From JAGHEK01 sp044426235 (GTDB lineage Bacteria; Bacillota; Clostridia; Peptostreptococcales; Peptostreptococcaceae), in NCBI GenBank assembly GCA_044426235.1, contig JAWXUS010000006.1, forward strand, positions 12,902 through 76,901: a stretch of DNA of 64,000 nt. Reading direction: 5' to 3'. Under the pieces are notes generated by a model, which did not search any database, was not told where the DNA came from, and saw only the letters and a program-made list of their open reading frames with translations. Below, one piece after another: positions 7,420-15,618 of the stretch. The position numbers and the translations under genes are program-made. Every line of letters begins with the position of its first letter. Position 1 is the stretch's first letter.

Positions 7420-7761
7420 TTATGCTTTTTTAACAACGCTAGACTTTAATTTCATAGCACCAAATCCATCAATTCTACAGTCTATATCGTGTCCATCTGA
7501 AGAATCATGAACTAGTCTAATACTTTTAACTTTAGTTCCAATTTTTATAGAAGATGAACTTCCTTTAACTTTTAAATCTTTAACTACTGTAACTGCATCT
7601 CCATCATTTAAAACATTTCCATTAACGTCTTTTATAACTGGTGTTTCATCTGAAGTTTGAGATGTATTCCATTCGTGTGCACATTCTGGACATATTATTA
7701 AACTTCCATCTTCATAAGTGTATTCGCAGTTGCATTTTGGGCAATTCGGTAAATTTTCCAT
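7420..7761 (-). CDS. phnA: PhnA/YjdM-family zinc-ribbon protein
   Basis: The 113-residue protein begins with a zinc ribbon (CPKC ... CPEC). It continues with the PhnA core: VIKDVNGNVLNDGDAVTVVKDLKVKG and the C-terminal MKLKSSVVKKA. Despite the name, the family is not an established phosphonate hydrolase and its role is uncertain. The start is the ATG at 7761, five bases after GGAGG; a TTG at 7773 would place the ribosome site inside the gene. It is convergent with the rlmH operon. Confidence 0.9.
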   Translation of the reverse strand: MENLPNCPKCNCEYTYEDGSLIICPECAHEWNTSQTSDETPVIKDVNGNVLNDGDAVTVVKDLKVKGSSSSIKIGTKVKSIRLVHDSSDGHDIDCRIDGFGAMKLKSSVVKKA

Positions 7762-7961
7762 AGTAACCTCCAATAATTTAAAGTATTAATATATTCTACA
7801 ATAATAAATATTTAAATACAACAATTAATGATTAGATGTTTTTTTAATGATATAGAATATAAATTAATAAAAATCATATATATTAGTAGTTGTAGTGTTT
7901 ATAAAAATTACAATTTGTTAATAATCATTTAATGAAAGTGCTTATAGAAAGGAGGAGTTTT

Positions 7962-10283
7962 ATGGATTATGAAAATTTTTCAAATTCATCTAAGAATGTA
8001 GTTGAAAGATCAATTAAAATAGCTCAAATATTTGGTCACAAAGTTGTTGACAGTGAACATTTACTTCTTAGTTTACTAAGAGAGAAGGGAAGTGTTGCAT
8101 CAAAAGTATTAATTGATTTAGGTCTTAGAGATGAATATTTAGAAAATAAAATTTTAGAATTAAATCCAAGACAAACAAATTTCACAAAAGATGTATTCTT
8201 AAATGTAAGATGCGAAGAAATAATAGAGCTTTCTAAAATATTTGCAAAAAGATTAAAGAGTGATTTTGTAGAAACTGAACATTTACTACTTTCAATTATT
8301 CAAGAGGGAAGTGGATATGCAAGCAGGATATTAAATGAAATTGGTATAGATGAAAAAGTATTAGTGAAAACTATAGTTGATGAAATAGATACAGGTGTAC
8401 AGGAACCGAAAGGTAAGGAAGCACAATCAAAGATTTTAGATAAGTATGGAAAAAATTTAACCTTACTTGCAAGAGAACAAAAGATAGATCCTGTTATAGG
8501 TAGAAGAAAAGAGATAGATAGGATTATACAAATTATAAGTAGGAGAACTAAAAATAATCCTGTTTTAATAGGTGATCCTGGAGTTGGAAAAACTGCAGTT
8601 ATAGAGGGATTAGCCTTAAAGGTTGTTGAAGAGAATGTGCCTGAGAGTTTAAAAAATAAAACTATATATACACTAGAAATGTCTAGTCTTCTTGCAGGTG
8701 CAAAATATAGAGGTGAGTTTGAAGGAAGACTTAAAAAAATTATAGATGAAGTTTTAAAAAATGAAAATATAATTTTATTTATAGATGAATTACACACAAT
8801 AGTTGGAGCAGGTTCAACAGGTGAAAATAATATTGATGCATCAAACATATTAAAACCAATTCTTGCAAGAGGTGAAATAAATATTATTGGAGCAACAACT
8901 ATTGATGAATATAGACGATATATTGAGAAGGATCAAGCATTAGAAAGAAGATTTCAATCAGTTACTATCAATGAACCTACAAAGGAGGAATCCATACAAA
9001 TTCTTAACGGCTTAAAAGATAAGTATGAAGAATTTCATAAGATTAAAATTCTTGATGAAGCTATAATTGAGGCTGTTAATTTATCAAATAGATATATAAC
9101 GGATAGATTTTTACCAGATAAGGCTATTGATTTGATTGATGAGGCTTGTTCAAAAGCAAAGATAAAAGCAAACATTTCATATACTAATAAAATAGTATTT
9201 TCCCCAGATAATAAAGAAGTAAAAGAAGATATAGAATCATTTAGTAAAGTTTATGTAGATAAAAAAGATATAGCGGAAGTTTTAGAAATGTGGACTAATA
9301 TACCAGTATCTAAAATTCTTGATGATGAGGCAAATAAATTACTTAATTTAGAAAACATACTTAAAAAAAGGGTAATAGGACAAACAGATGCAATAGAATC
9401 TATTTCAAGAGCAATAAGAAGATCACGTGCAGGGCTTAGAAATCCTAAAAAACCAATTGGATCATTTTTATTTTTAGGACCAACTGGAGTTGGTAAAACT
9501 GAATTATCAAAAGCACTTGCAGACGTTGAATTTGGTGATGAAAAAAAGATTATTAGATTTGATATGAGTGAATATATGGAAAAACATTCAGTATCTAAGT
9601 TAATAGGTTCACCTCCTGGATATGTTGGTTATGATGAATGTGGTAAATTAACTGAACAAGTAAGAAAAAATCCATATTCCATAGTTTTATTTGATGAAAT
9701 AGAAAAAGCACACAATGATATTTTTAATATCTTACTTCAAATACTTGATGATGGAAGACTTACAGATTCTAAAGGAAAAGTTATTGATTTTAAAAATACT
9801 ATAATAATTATGACTTCAAATATTGGAGCAAGCAAGATTAACAAACAAAAGGTTTTAGGTTTTGGTACTAAATTAGAAGATGATATTTCAAGTGATGAAC
9901 ACGAAAAAATGAAGGAAATAATGCTTAGTGAATTAAAGGAAAGTTTTAAACCTGAGTTTTTAAATAGAATTGACGATATAATAGTATTTCATAAGCTAAG
10001 AAAAAGCCATATTATAAGGATTGTTGAATTACTAACTAATGACTTGGTTAATAGAGTTAAGGATATAGGGATTGAACTTGAAATTAGTGAATTAGTAATA
10101 GATTCTATATGTCTTGAAGGTTATAGTTTAGAATATGGAGCTAGACCTCTTAAAAGAGCGATTGAGAGAAGGTTAGAAGATAAACTATCAGAAGCCATAA
10201 TAAAGGGTGAGATAAAAAAAGGGAGTTGTATATTTATGGACATTAATGAAGATGAAGTAGTTTTTAAATGCACAGCAACTTAA
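7962..10283 (+). CDS. clpC: ClpC-type AAA+ unfoldase with shortened middle region
   Basis: The 773-residue protein is the ATPase partner of ClpP. It has an N-terminal Clp_N double repeat (about 1-145), a first AAA+ domain with Walker A GDPGVGKT (204-211) and Walker B ILFIDE, and a second with GPTGVGKT (506-513). Only 48 residues (396-443) separate the domains. From memory B. subtilis ClpC has about 80 there, including the coiled-coil middle domain that binds MecA and McsB. No ctsR, mcsA or mcsB precedes it and no CtsR operator is visible. The start is the ATG at 7962 behind AGAAAGGAGG. Confidence 0.93.
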   Translation: MDYENFSNSSKNVVERSIKIAQIFGHKVVDSEHLLLSLLREKGSVASKVLIDLGLRDEYLENKILELNPRQTNFTKDVFLNVRCEEIIELSKIFAKRLKSDFVETEHLLLSIIQEGSGYASRILNEIGIDEKVLVKTIVDEIDTGVQEPKGKEAQSKILDKYGKNLTLLAREQKIDPVIGRRKEIDRIIQIISRRTKNNPVLIGDPGVGKTAVIEGLALKVVEENVPESLKNKTIYTLEMSSLLAGAKYRGEFEGRLKKIIDEVLKNENIILFIDELHTIVGAGSTGENNIDASNILKPILARGEINIIGATTIDEYRRYIEKDQALERRFQSVTINEPTKEESIQILNGLKDKYEEFHKIKILDEAIIEAVNLSNRYITDRFLPDKAIDLIDEACSKAKIKANISYTNKIVFSPDNKEVKEDIESFSKVYVDKKDIAEVLEMWTNIPVSKILDDEANKLLNLENILKKRVIGQTDAIESISRAIRRSRAGLRNPKKPIGSFLFLGPTGVGKTELSKALADVEFGDEKKIIRFDMSEYMEKHSVSKLIGSPPGYVGYDECGKLTEQVRKNPYSIVLFDEIEKAHNDIFNILLQILDDGRLTDSKGKVIDFKNTIIIMTSNIGASKINKQKVLGFGTKLEDDISSDEHEKMKEIMLSELKESFKPEFLNRIDDIIVFHKLRKSHIIRIVELLTNDLVNRVKDIGIELEISELVIDSICLEGYSLEYGARPLKRAIERRLEDKLSEAIIKGEIKKGSCIFMDINEDEVVFKCTAT

Positions 10284-10312
10284 AAAGGGAGATTACTCCC
10301 TATATTTTTTTG
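10284..10312 (+). terminator. terminator of clpC
   Basis: AGGGAG/CTCCCT-type stem with ATTA loop, then a run of seven T after TATA. Confidence 0.8.
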
Positions 10313-10401
10313 TAAAAAACTCAAATTATTCTAGATAATTTCACATATAAAAACTTAAATGTGATAAAATCTAAGTATAATACTAATTAAAGGTGATAAA
10401 A

Positions 10402-11769
10402 ATGGCAAAAATAAAGACAAAGTATGTGTGTCAAGAATGTGGATATGAAACTCCAAAGTGGTATGGAAAATGTCCTGAATGTTTAAAATGGGATTGTTTA
10501 GTTGAAGAAGTTGAACTAAAACAAAACAGCAAAGAAGTTTTTATAATTGATAAATCAAGTAGCAAACCAGTTGCTATAAACAATATACAAACTAAAAATG
10601 AAGAAAGATTTTCAACTTACATACCTGAGCTTGATAGAGTTTTGGGTGGTGGAATAGTTAAGGGATCATTAGTTTTAGTTGGTGGAGATCCTGGAATTGG
10701 AAAATCAACTCTTTTAATACAAGTAAGTAGTACAGTTTCAAACTCAGGTAAAAAAGTTCTTTACATATCTGGTGAGGAATCTGAATCACAAATTAAAATG
10801 AGAGCCCAAAGACTTGGAATAGAATCGAGTAATTTATATATATTTGCAGAAAATAATTTAACGAATATAGAATCTCAACTTGAAAGTGTAAATCCAGATC
10901 TTATAATAGTAGACTCAATTCAAACGGTTTATTCTCCAGAATTAAATTCAGCCCCAGGAACTGTTAGTCAAGTCAAAGATGCTACGGCAAGATTTATGAA
11001 GATATCTAAAAAAATGGGAATATCAACTTTTATAGTAGGTCACGTTACTAAGGAAGGTTCGCTTGCAGGACCAAAACTTTTAGAACATATGGTTGATACT
11101 GTTATTCATTTTGAAGGTGAAAGATTTAATACCTATAGATTAGTGAGAGCTGTTAAAAATAGATTTGGTTCAACCAATGAACTTGGTGTTTTTGAAATGA
11201 GAGATATTGGGCTTGTTGAAATAGAAAATCCATCAAAAGTTTTAATATCTGAAAAACCCAAAGAAGTTTCGGGATCTGTTATTATTTCATCAGTTGAAGG
11301 AACTCGTCCAATGTTACTTGAAATGCAGGCGCTAGTTTCTCCAACAAGCTATGGAATTCCAAAGAGAACTGCAACAGGAGTTGATTATAATAGGGTTGGT
11401 ATGTTACTTGCAGTTTTAGAAAAAAGAGTTGGACTTCAAATTCAAAATCAAGATGTTTATATAAATATTGTTGGTGGAATTAGAATTAATGAACCATCTA
11501 TTGATCTTGGAATTGCAATAGCAGTAGCATCGAGTTTTAAAAATATGCCAGTTGATGAAACTGTTGCAGTTTGTGGAGAAATTGGATTAACAGGAGAAGT
11601 TCGTGGAGTTAGTTTTATTGAAAAGAGAATTCACGAGTGTAAAAAACTTGGTTTTAGTCAAATTATAATACCAAAGAATAATTATGATGCAGTAAAAGAT
11701 ATTAAAGGAATAAAGATATTACCTGTAGAAAATGTAGCACAGGCGATAAATCTTACATTTAGAAAATAA
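10402..11769 (+). CDS. radA: DNA repair protein RadA
   Basis: The 455-residue RecA-like ATPase promotes branch migration in recombinational repair. It opens with a four-cysteine zinc finger (C10, C13, C24, C27). Walker A GGDPGIGKST follows (94-103), then the RadA-specific KNRFG motif, and the C-terminal third is a Lon-protease-like domain lacking proteolytic residues. The ATG at 10402 follows AAAGGTG; the in-frame GTG at 10393 lies inside the ribosome site. It is followed by yacL after only 20 bases, with no disA between them. Confidence 0.96.
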   Translation: MAKIKTKYVCQECGYETPKWYGKCPECLKWDCLVEEVELKQNSKEVFIIDKSSSKPVAINNIQTKNEERFSTYIPELDRVLGGGIVKGSLVLVGGDPGIGKSTLLIQVSSTVSNSGKKVLYISGEESESQIKMRAQRLGIESSNLYIFAENNLTNIESQLESVNPDLIIVDSIQTVYSPELNSAPGTVSQVKDATARFMKISKKMGISTFIVGHVTKEGSLAGPKLLEHMVDTVIHFEGERFNTYRLVRAVKNRFGSTNELGVFEMRDIGLVEIENPSKVLISEKPKEVSGSVIISSVEGTRPMLLEMQALVSPTSYGIPKRTATGVDYNRVGMLLAVLEKRVGLQIQNQDVYINIVGGIRINEPSIDLGIAIAVASSFKNMPVDETVAVCGEIGLTGEVRGVSFIEKRIHECKKLGFSQIIIPKNNYDAVKDIKGIKILPVENVAQAINLTFRK

Positions 11770-11789
11770 AAGGGTTAGGGGGTGAAAAT

Positions 11790-12872
11790 TTGATAAATAA
11801 GATTATAAGGATAGTTATCTCAATAATAACAGTTGCAATATCAGGCACAACTTTTCTTGGAATTTCAAGAGAGGTACCTTCAATCCTTTTTGGTTTTGAA
11901 GGAAGTAGAATATTATTATCATCAATAGTTGGTATTTTTAGTGGATTATTAATATATTTAATATCTCCGTGGATTGCAGTTAAGTTTAGATTGGTAGCAA
12001 AGATGCTTGATAAGGAGATTTCTAAATATCCTCAAACAGATATTTTACTTAGTGCCATAGGACTTATAATAGGATTTATAATAGCATATTTAATAAGCGG
12101 TTTAACAAATGGTATACCGATAGTTGGAAGTATATTATCTTTTATAATATATATTTTAATGGGTTATTTAGGTATAAAAATTGCACTTAAGAGTAAAGAT
12201 GATTTATTTAATATAGGAAAATTAACGAGATTAACTAGTCAAATGAAGGATAAATCAACTAAGAAAGAAGTAAAAAGTAGTTCAGATAAAATACTTGATA
12301 CTAGTGTAATAATAGATGGTAGAATTTTAGATATATTAAAAACTGGATTTTTAGAGGGAAAAGTTATAATACCTAAATTTGTGCTTGATGAACTTCAATA
12401 TATTGCAGATTCATCAGATGATTTAAAAAGGGTTCGTGGAAGACGAGGACTTGATATATTAAGTGAAATAAAAGAACTTGATATTGAAGTGGAAATAAAT
12501 GAAGAAAAATTTGAAGATATTGATGAAGTTGATAGTAAGTTATTAAAGCTTGCACAAGAAATCGGCGGAAAAGTAGTTACTAATGATTATAATTTAAATA
12601 AAGTAGCACAGGTTCGAGGTGTTTGTGTTTTAAACATTAATGAATTATCAAATGCAGTAAAGCCTGTTGCAATACCAGGGGAAGAAATGATTGTACAGGT
12701 TGTAAAAGATGGAAAAGAGCAAACTCAAGGAGTAGCATATTTAGATGATGGAACTATGATTGTAGTTGAGAATGGACGTAAATATATGAACCATACAATA
12801 ACAGTATTAGTAACTTCAGTTCTTCAAACTCCTGCAGGAAGAATGATATTTGCAAAACCTAAAAAAGATTAG
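11790..12872 (+). CDS. yacL: YacL-type membrane protein with PIN and TRAM domains
   Basis: The 360-residue protein has four predicted N-terminal membrane segments (roughly 5-25, 40-60, 85-105, 110-132). A cytoplasmic PIN nuclease-like domain follows, with acidic residues D170 and D176 (LDTSVIIDGR) and later DxxND-type positions. A C-terminal TRAM domain is probably RNA-binding. A function in RNA metabolism at the membrane is plausible but unproven. The start is TTG at 11790 after AGGGGGTG. The stop codon lies inside a terminator stem. Confidence 0.9.
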   Translation: MINKIIRIVISIITVAISGTTFLGISREVPSILFGFEGSRILLSSIVGIFSGLLIYLISPWIAVKFRLVAKMLDKEISKYPQTDILLSAIGLIIGFIIAYLISGLTNGIPIVGSILSFIIYILMGYLGIKIALKSKDDLFNIGKLTRLTSQMKDKSTKKEVKSSSDKILDTSVIIDGRILDILKTGFLEGKVIIPKFVLDELQYIADSSDDLKRVRGRRGLDILSEIKELDIEVEINEEKFEDIDEVDSKLLKLAQEIGGKVVTNDYNLNKVAQVRGVCVLNINELSNAVKPVAIPGEEMIVQVVKDGKEQTQGVAYLDDGTMIVVENGRKYMNHTITVLVTSVLQTPAGRMIFAKPKKD

Positions 12873-12892
12873 AATTTTTTCTAGTCTTTTTT
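12861..12892 (+). terminator. terminator overlapping the end of yacL
   Basis: The 13-bp stem 12861-12873/12880-12892 has one G-T pair, a 6-base loop and a T tract. It includes the TAG stop of yacL. Confidence 0.85.
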
Positions 12893-12935
12893 ATTTTAAT
12901 GATATACTTAATTTGGAGGTGATTTTATCAATAGT

Positions 12936-13598
12936 GTGATAATAGTTTGTGGTGGAAGTGGAAGTAGAATGAGCGCAAATATTAATAAACAGTTTTTAGA
13001 AATTAAAGGTAAAGAAATAATTGCCCACACGATAGATAAATTTTATAATAACGAAGATATACACGAAATAATACTTGTTATAAAAAAAGAAGAACAAAAT
13101 TATTTTGATGAAAATATAATAAGTAAGTATGGATATAAAAATATTAAGTTTGCTTTTGGTGGAAAAGAAAGACAAGATTCAGTTTATTCGGGAATTAAAT
13201 CTTTAGATGAAAAATCTGAAATAGTACTTGTTCACGATGGAGCAAGGCCTTTTGTTAGTAAAGATATAATAAAAAATTCTATAGAATATACAAAAGAAAA
13301 AGATGCAGTAATAGTTTGTGTAAAAGTAAAGGATACTATAAAAATTATAGCAGATAATAAAGTGTCTACTACTCCAAAAAGAGATAATTTAATTAGCGTT
13401 CAAACTCCTCAGGTGTTTAAAAAAGAAATACTAAAAAATTCATATGAAAAAGCATTTGATGAAGGATTTTATGGAACTGATGATTCTAGTTTAGTTGAGA
13501 GAATAGGTCAAGAAGTTTTTATTATTGATGGAAGTTACAAAAATATAAAAATAACTACTCCAGAAGACTTAATAATTGGAGAGAATTTAATAAAATAA
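12936..13598 (+). CDS. ispD: 2-C-methyl-D-erythritol 4-phosphate cytidylyltransferase (IspD)
   Basis: IspD makes CDP-methylerythritol in the MEP isoprenoid pathway. The nucleotide-binding motif GGSGSRM, VHDGARPF, and the C-terminal TTPEDLIIGE are diagnostic. GTG 12936 is the first standard start, but it leaves 16 bases after GGAGG (12915-12919) and trims the first beta strand. An in-frame ATC at 12927 has ideal 7-base spacing and would give the expected (M)NSVIIVCGG. It is directly followed by ispF, the next-but-one enzyme of the same pathway. Confidence 0.93.
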   Translation: MIIVCGGSGSRMSANINKQFLEIKGKEIIAHTIDKFYNNEDIHEIILVIKKEEQNYFDENIISKYGYKNIKFAFGGKERQDSVYSGIKSLDEKSEIVLVHDGARPFVSKDIIKNSIEYTKEKDAVIVCVKVKDTIKIIADNKVSTTPKRDNLISVQTPQVFKKEILKNSYEKAFDEGFYGTDDSSLVERIGQEVFIIDGSYKNIKITTPEDLIIGENLIK

Positions 13599-13610
13599 AA
13601 GGAGAAACTT

Positions 13611-14084
13611 ATGAGAGTTGGAATAGGATATGATGTTCATAAATTGGTTGAAGGTCGTGATTTAATAATCGGAGGAGTTAAGATTGAACATGAAGTTGGG
13701 CTTTTAGGACATTCAGATGCAGATGTTTTACTCCATGCAATAACTGATTCAATACTTGGTGCATTATGCCTTGGAGATATTGGTAAGCATTTTCCAGATA
13801 CTGATGAAAAATTTAAAGGTGCAGATAGCTTAAAACTATTATCTTATGTTTATGAAATAATGAATAGTAAAGGATATGAAATAGGAAATATTGATAGTGT
13901 TATAATTGCACAAGCACCAAAAATGGCACCTCATATTCAAGCTATGAGAGAAAAAATAGCAACAACACTAAATACAGATATAGATAATATAAATGTTAAA
14001 GCAACTACTGAAGAGAAGTTAGGATTTACAGGTAAAAAAGAAGGAATAGCATCTCAAAGTATTTGTTTAATTAATAAAAAGTAA
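13611..14084 (+). CDS. ispF: 2-C-methyl-D-erythritol 2,4-cyclodiphosphate synthase (IspF)
   Basis: The 157-residue protein is of full length for this trimeric zinc enzyme, which cyclizes CDP-ME-phosphate in the MEP pathway. The metal motif GYDVHKL, the GHSDADVLLHAI segment and DIGKHFPDTD are all present, and the C-terminal TTEEKLGFTG motif is intact. The ATG follows AAAAGGAG, 12 bases after ispD, so the pair forms an operon ended by a strong terminator. Confidence 0.97.
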   Translation: MRVGIGYDVHKLVEGRDLIIGGVKIEHEVGLLGHSDADVLLHAITDSILGALCLGDIGKHFPDTDEKFKGADSLKLLSYVYEIMNSKGYEIGNIDSVIIAQAPKMAPHIQAMREKIATTLNTDIDNINVKATTEEKLGFTGKKEGIASQSICLINKK

Positions 14085-14109
14085 ACCCTCAATTAATGAG
14101 GGTTTTTAT
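14083..14109 (+). terminator. terminator of ispD-ispF
   Basis: AAACCCTCA/TGAGGGTTT stem with a 5-base loop and T tract. Confidence 0.9.
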
Positions 14110-14168
14110 ATCCATAAAATTATAATAGTGATATAATTATAAGACTTATAATTTTAGGAGGAATCATC

Positions 14169-15503
14169 ATGGAAAATAATATATTGCTAACAGGTAATAT
14201 TAATGGATTATTTAGAAAGTTTGTAGTGCCTAGTATGATAGCAATGTTGATAACTGGTATACAAGGAATGATTGATGGTCTTTTTGCTGGAAACTTACTT
14301 GGTGCAAATGCTATGGCAGGTATAAATATGGCTATGCCATTTTTACAATTAATAGTAGCACTTAGTATGATAGTTAGTATTGGTGCACAAAGTTATATGG
14401 GAATTAGTCTTGGAGAAAATAATGTTCAAGATGCACAGGACGGATTTAAAACTTCTATTATATTTATAATAGTTGTTGGACTTATGATAACCATATTTGG
14501 ACTAGTATTTAATAGACAAATAGCTTTAACTCTTGGTGCAAATGCAGTTTTACTTCCATACGTATCAAGTTATATTATTGCGATTTCGATAATTGCAGTA
14601 CCTGCATCACTATCTTTTTTATTTGCATTCTCAACTAGAATGATTGAAAAACCAGAAAAATATTTTTATGGAACGATAGTTAGTTTAATTGTAAATATAT
14701 CACTTAACTATTTGTTCTTAGCAAAATTTAAGTGGGGAGTTGCAGGAACGGCACTAGCAACTGGACTTGCTTATACATCAGTTTTAATAGTTGTGATTTG
14801 GGATTTTCTAAAAAAAGATAGTGTAATAAATGTTTTTGATGGTAAATTCAATATTAGTACTTTAAAGCCAATAATATATAATGGTTCATCAGAAGGAGTA
14901 AACTCTTTAAGTTCAGCGCTTAGTGCATTCTTATTTAATATGGCATTTATGCAAATTGGAGGAGAATTAGGAGTTGCAGCATTTACTTCAATAAGCTATA
15001 TTGCACAATTTGGGACTATACTAATGTTTGGAGTAAGTGATGGAATAGGACCTATTATAAGTTATAATTTTGGTAGTAAAAGTTATGATAGAATGGAAAA
15101 AGCTATCAGAGTAAGTAGTAAGGCGATACTGTTTATTGGAATATGTGTTTTTTGTGCATTGTTTTTCTTTGGTGAAAATTTAGTTAGACTATTTGTTACA
15201 GAATTAGAAGTAGTATCATTAGCAGTTGGAGGTTCAAAAATATATGCTTTAGCATTTTTTATGAATGGATTTAATATATTATTCTCTGCATATTTTACTT
15301 CAATAGGAAATGCAAAAAATTCTGTAATTATAGCAGCATCTAGAGGAATAATATTTTTACCAATAGGAATAATTATACTACCTAAAATATTTGGAGTACC
15401 TGGAGTTTGGCTTAGTGTTCCATTTGCAGAATTCATAACATTTATAATAGCAATTAGGTTAATGATAGTTAGTAAAAAATCTATGGTAGCTATAAGTAAC
15501 TAA
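14169..15503 (+). CDS. MATE-family multidrug/small-molecule efflux transporter
   Basis: The 444-residue protein is almost wholly hydrophobic, with about twelve membrane segments. It has the MATE organization of two six-helix halves (internal similarity around GTGIQGMIDGLFAGNLLG and the second-half ISYIAQFGTILMFGVSDGIGP). Such carriers export cationic compounds using Na+ or H+. The substrate cannot be told from sequence. The ATG follows TTAGGAGG. It is a single-gene unit set between two terminators. Confidence 0.9.
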   Translation: MENNILLTGNINGLFRKFVVPSMIAMLITGIQGMIDGLFAGNLLGANAMAGINMAMPFLQLIVALSMIVSIGAQSYMGISLGENNVQDAQDGFKTSIIFIIVVGLMITIFGLVFNRQIALTLGANAVLLPYVSSYIIAISIIAVPASLSFLFAFSTRMIEKPEKYFYGTIVSLIVNISLNYLFLAKFKWGVAGTALATGLAYTSVLIVVIWDFLKKDSVINVFDGKFNISTLKPIIYNGSSEGVNSLSSALSAFLFNMAFMQIGGELGVAAFTSISYIAQFGTILMFGVSDGIGPIISYNFGSKSYDRMEKAIRVSSKAILFIGICVFCALFFFGENLVRLFVTELEVVSLAVGGSKIYALAFFMNGFNILFSAYFTSIGNAKNSVIIAASRGIIFLPIGIIILPKIFGVPGVWLSVPFAEFITFIIAIRLMIVSKKSMVAISN

Positions 15504-15526
15504 AGCTACAAAAAATTATATTTGTA

Positions 15527-15555
15527 TTGTAATTTAATTTATACAACTATATAAT
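15527..15555 (+). promoter_or_regulatory. probable promoter of proS-gltX
   Basis: TTGTAA (15527-15532), 17-base spacer, TATAAT (15550-15555). It lies upstream of a hairpin terminator that would then be in the proS leader. Confidence 0.6.
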
Positions 15556-15570
15556 AATATTAATTAGTGG

Positions 15571-15594
15571 AACCCTCTAGAATTGAGGGTTTTT
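15571..15594 (+). terminator. terminator or leader attenuator between MATE gene and proS
   Basis: AACCCTC/GAGGGTT stem with a 7-base loop and five T. It may end the MATE transcript, or attenuate transcripts from the promoter at 15527. Confidence 0.75.
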
Positions 15595-15618
15595 ATATTA
15601 TGAAGGAGGCAATAATTT

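Noticed and set aside
7774..7961. CtsR operator before clpC
   Set aside because: No GGTCAAA-type tandem repeat is found in this spacer.
8300..8848. 182-codon open frame antisense to clpC
   Set aside because: It lies wholly within a clear ClpC reading frame, has no ribosome site, and is a product of AT-rich codon use.
15556..15618. T-box riboswitch before proS, suggested by GTGGAACC and a terminator
   Set aside because: There is no room for a specifier stem, and the AGGGTGGNACCGCG core is not present. No T-box was seen before gltX or cysS either.
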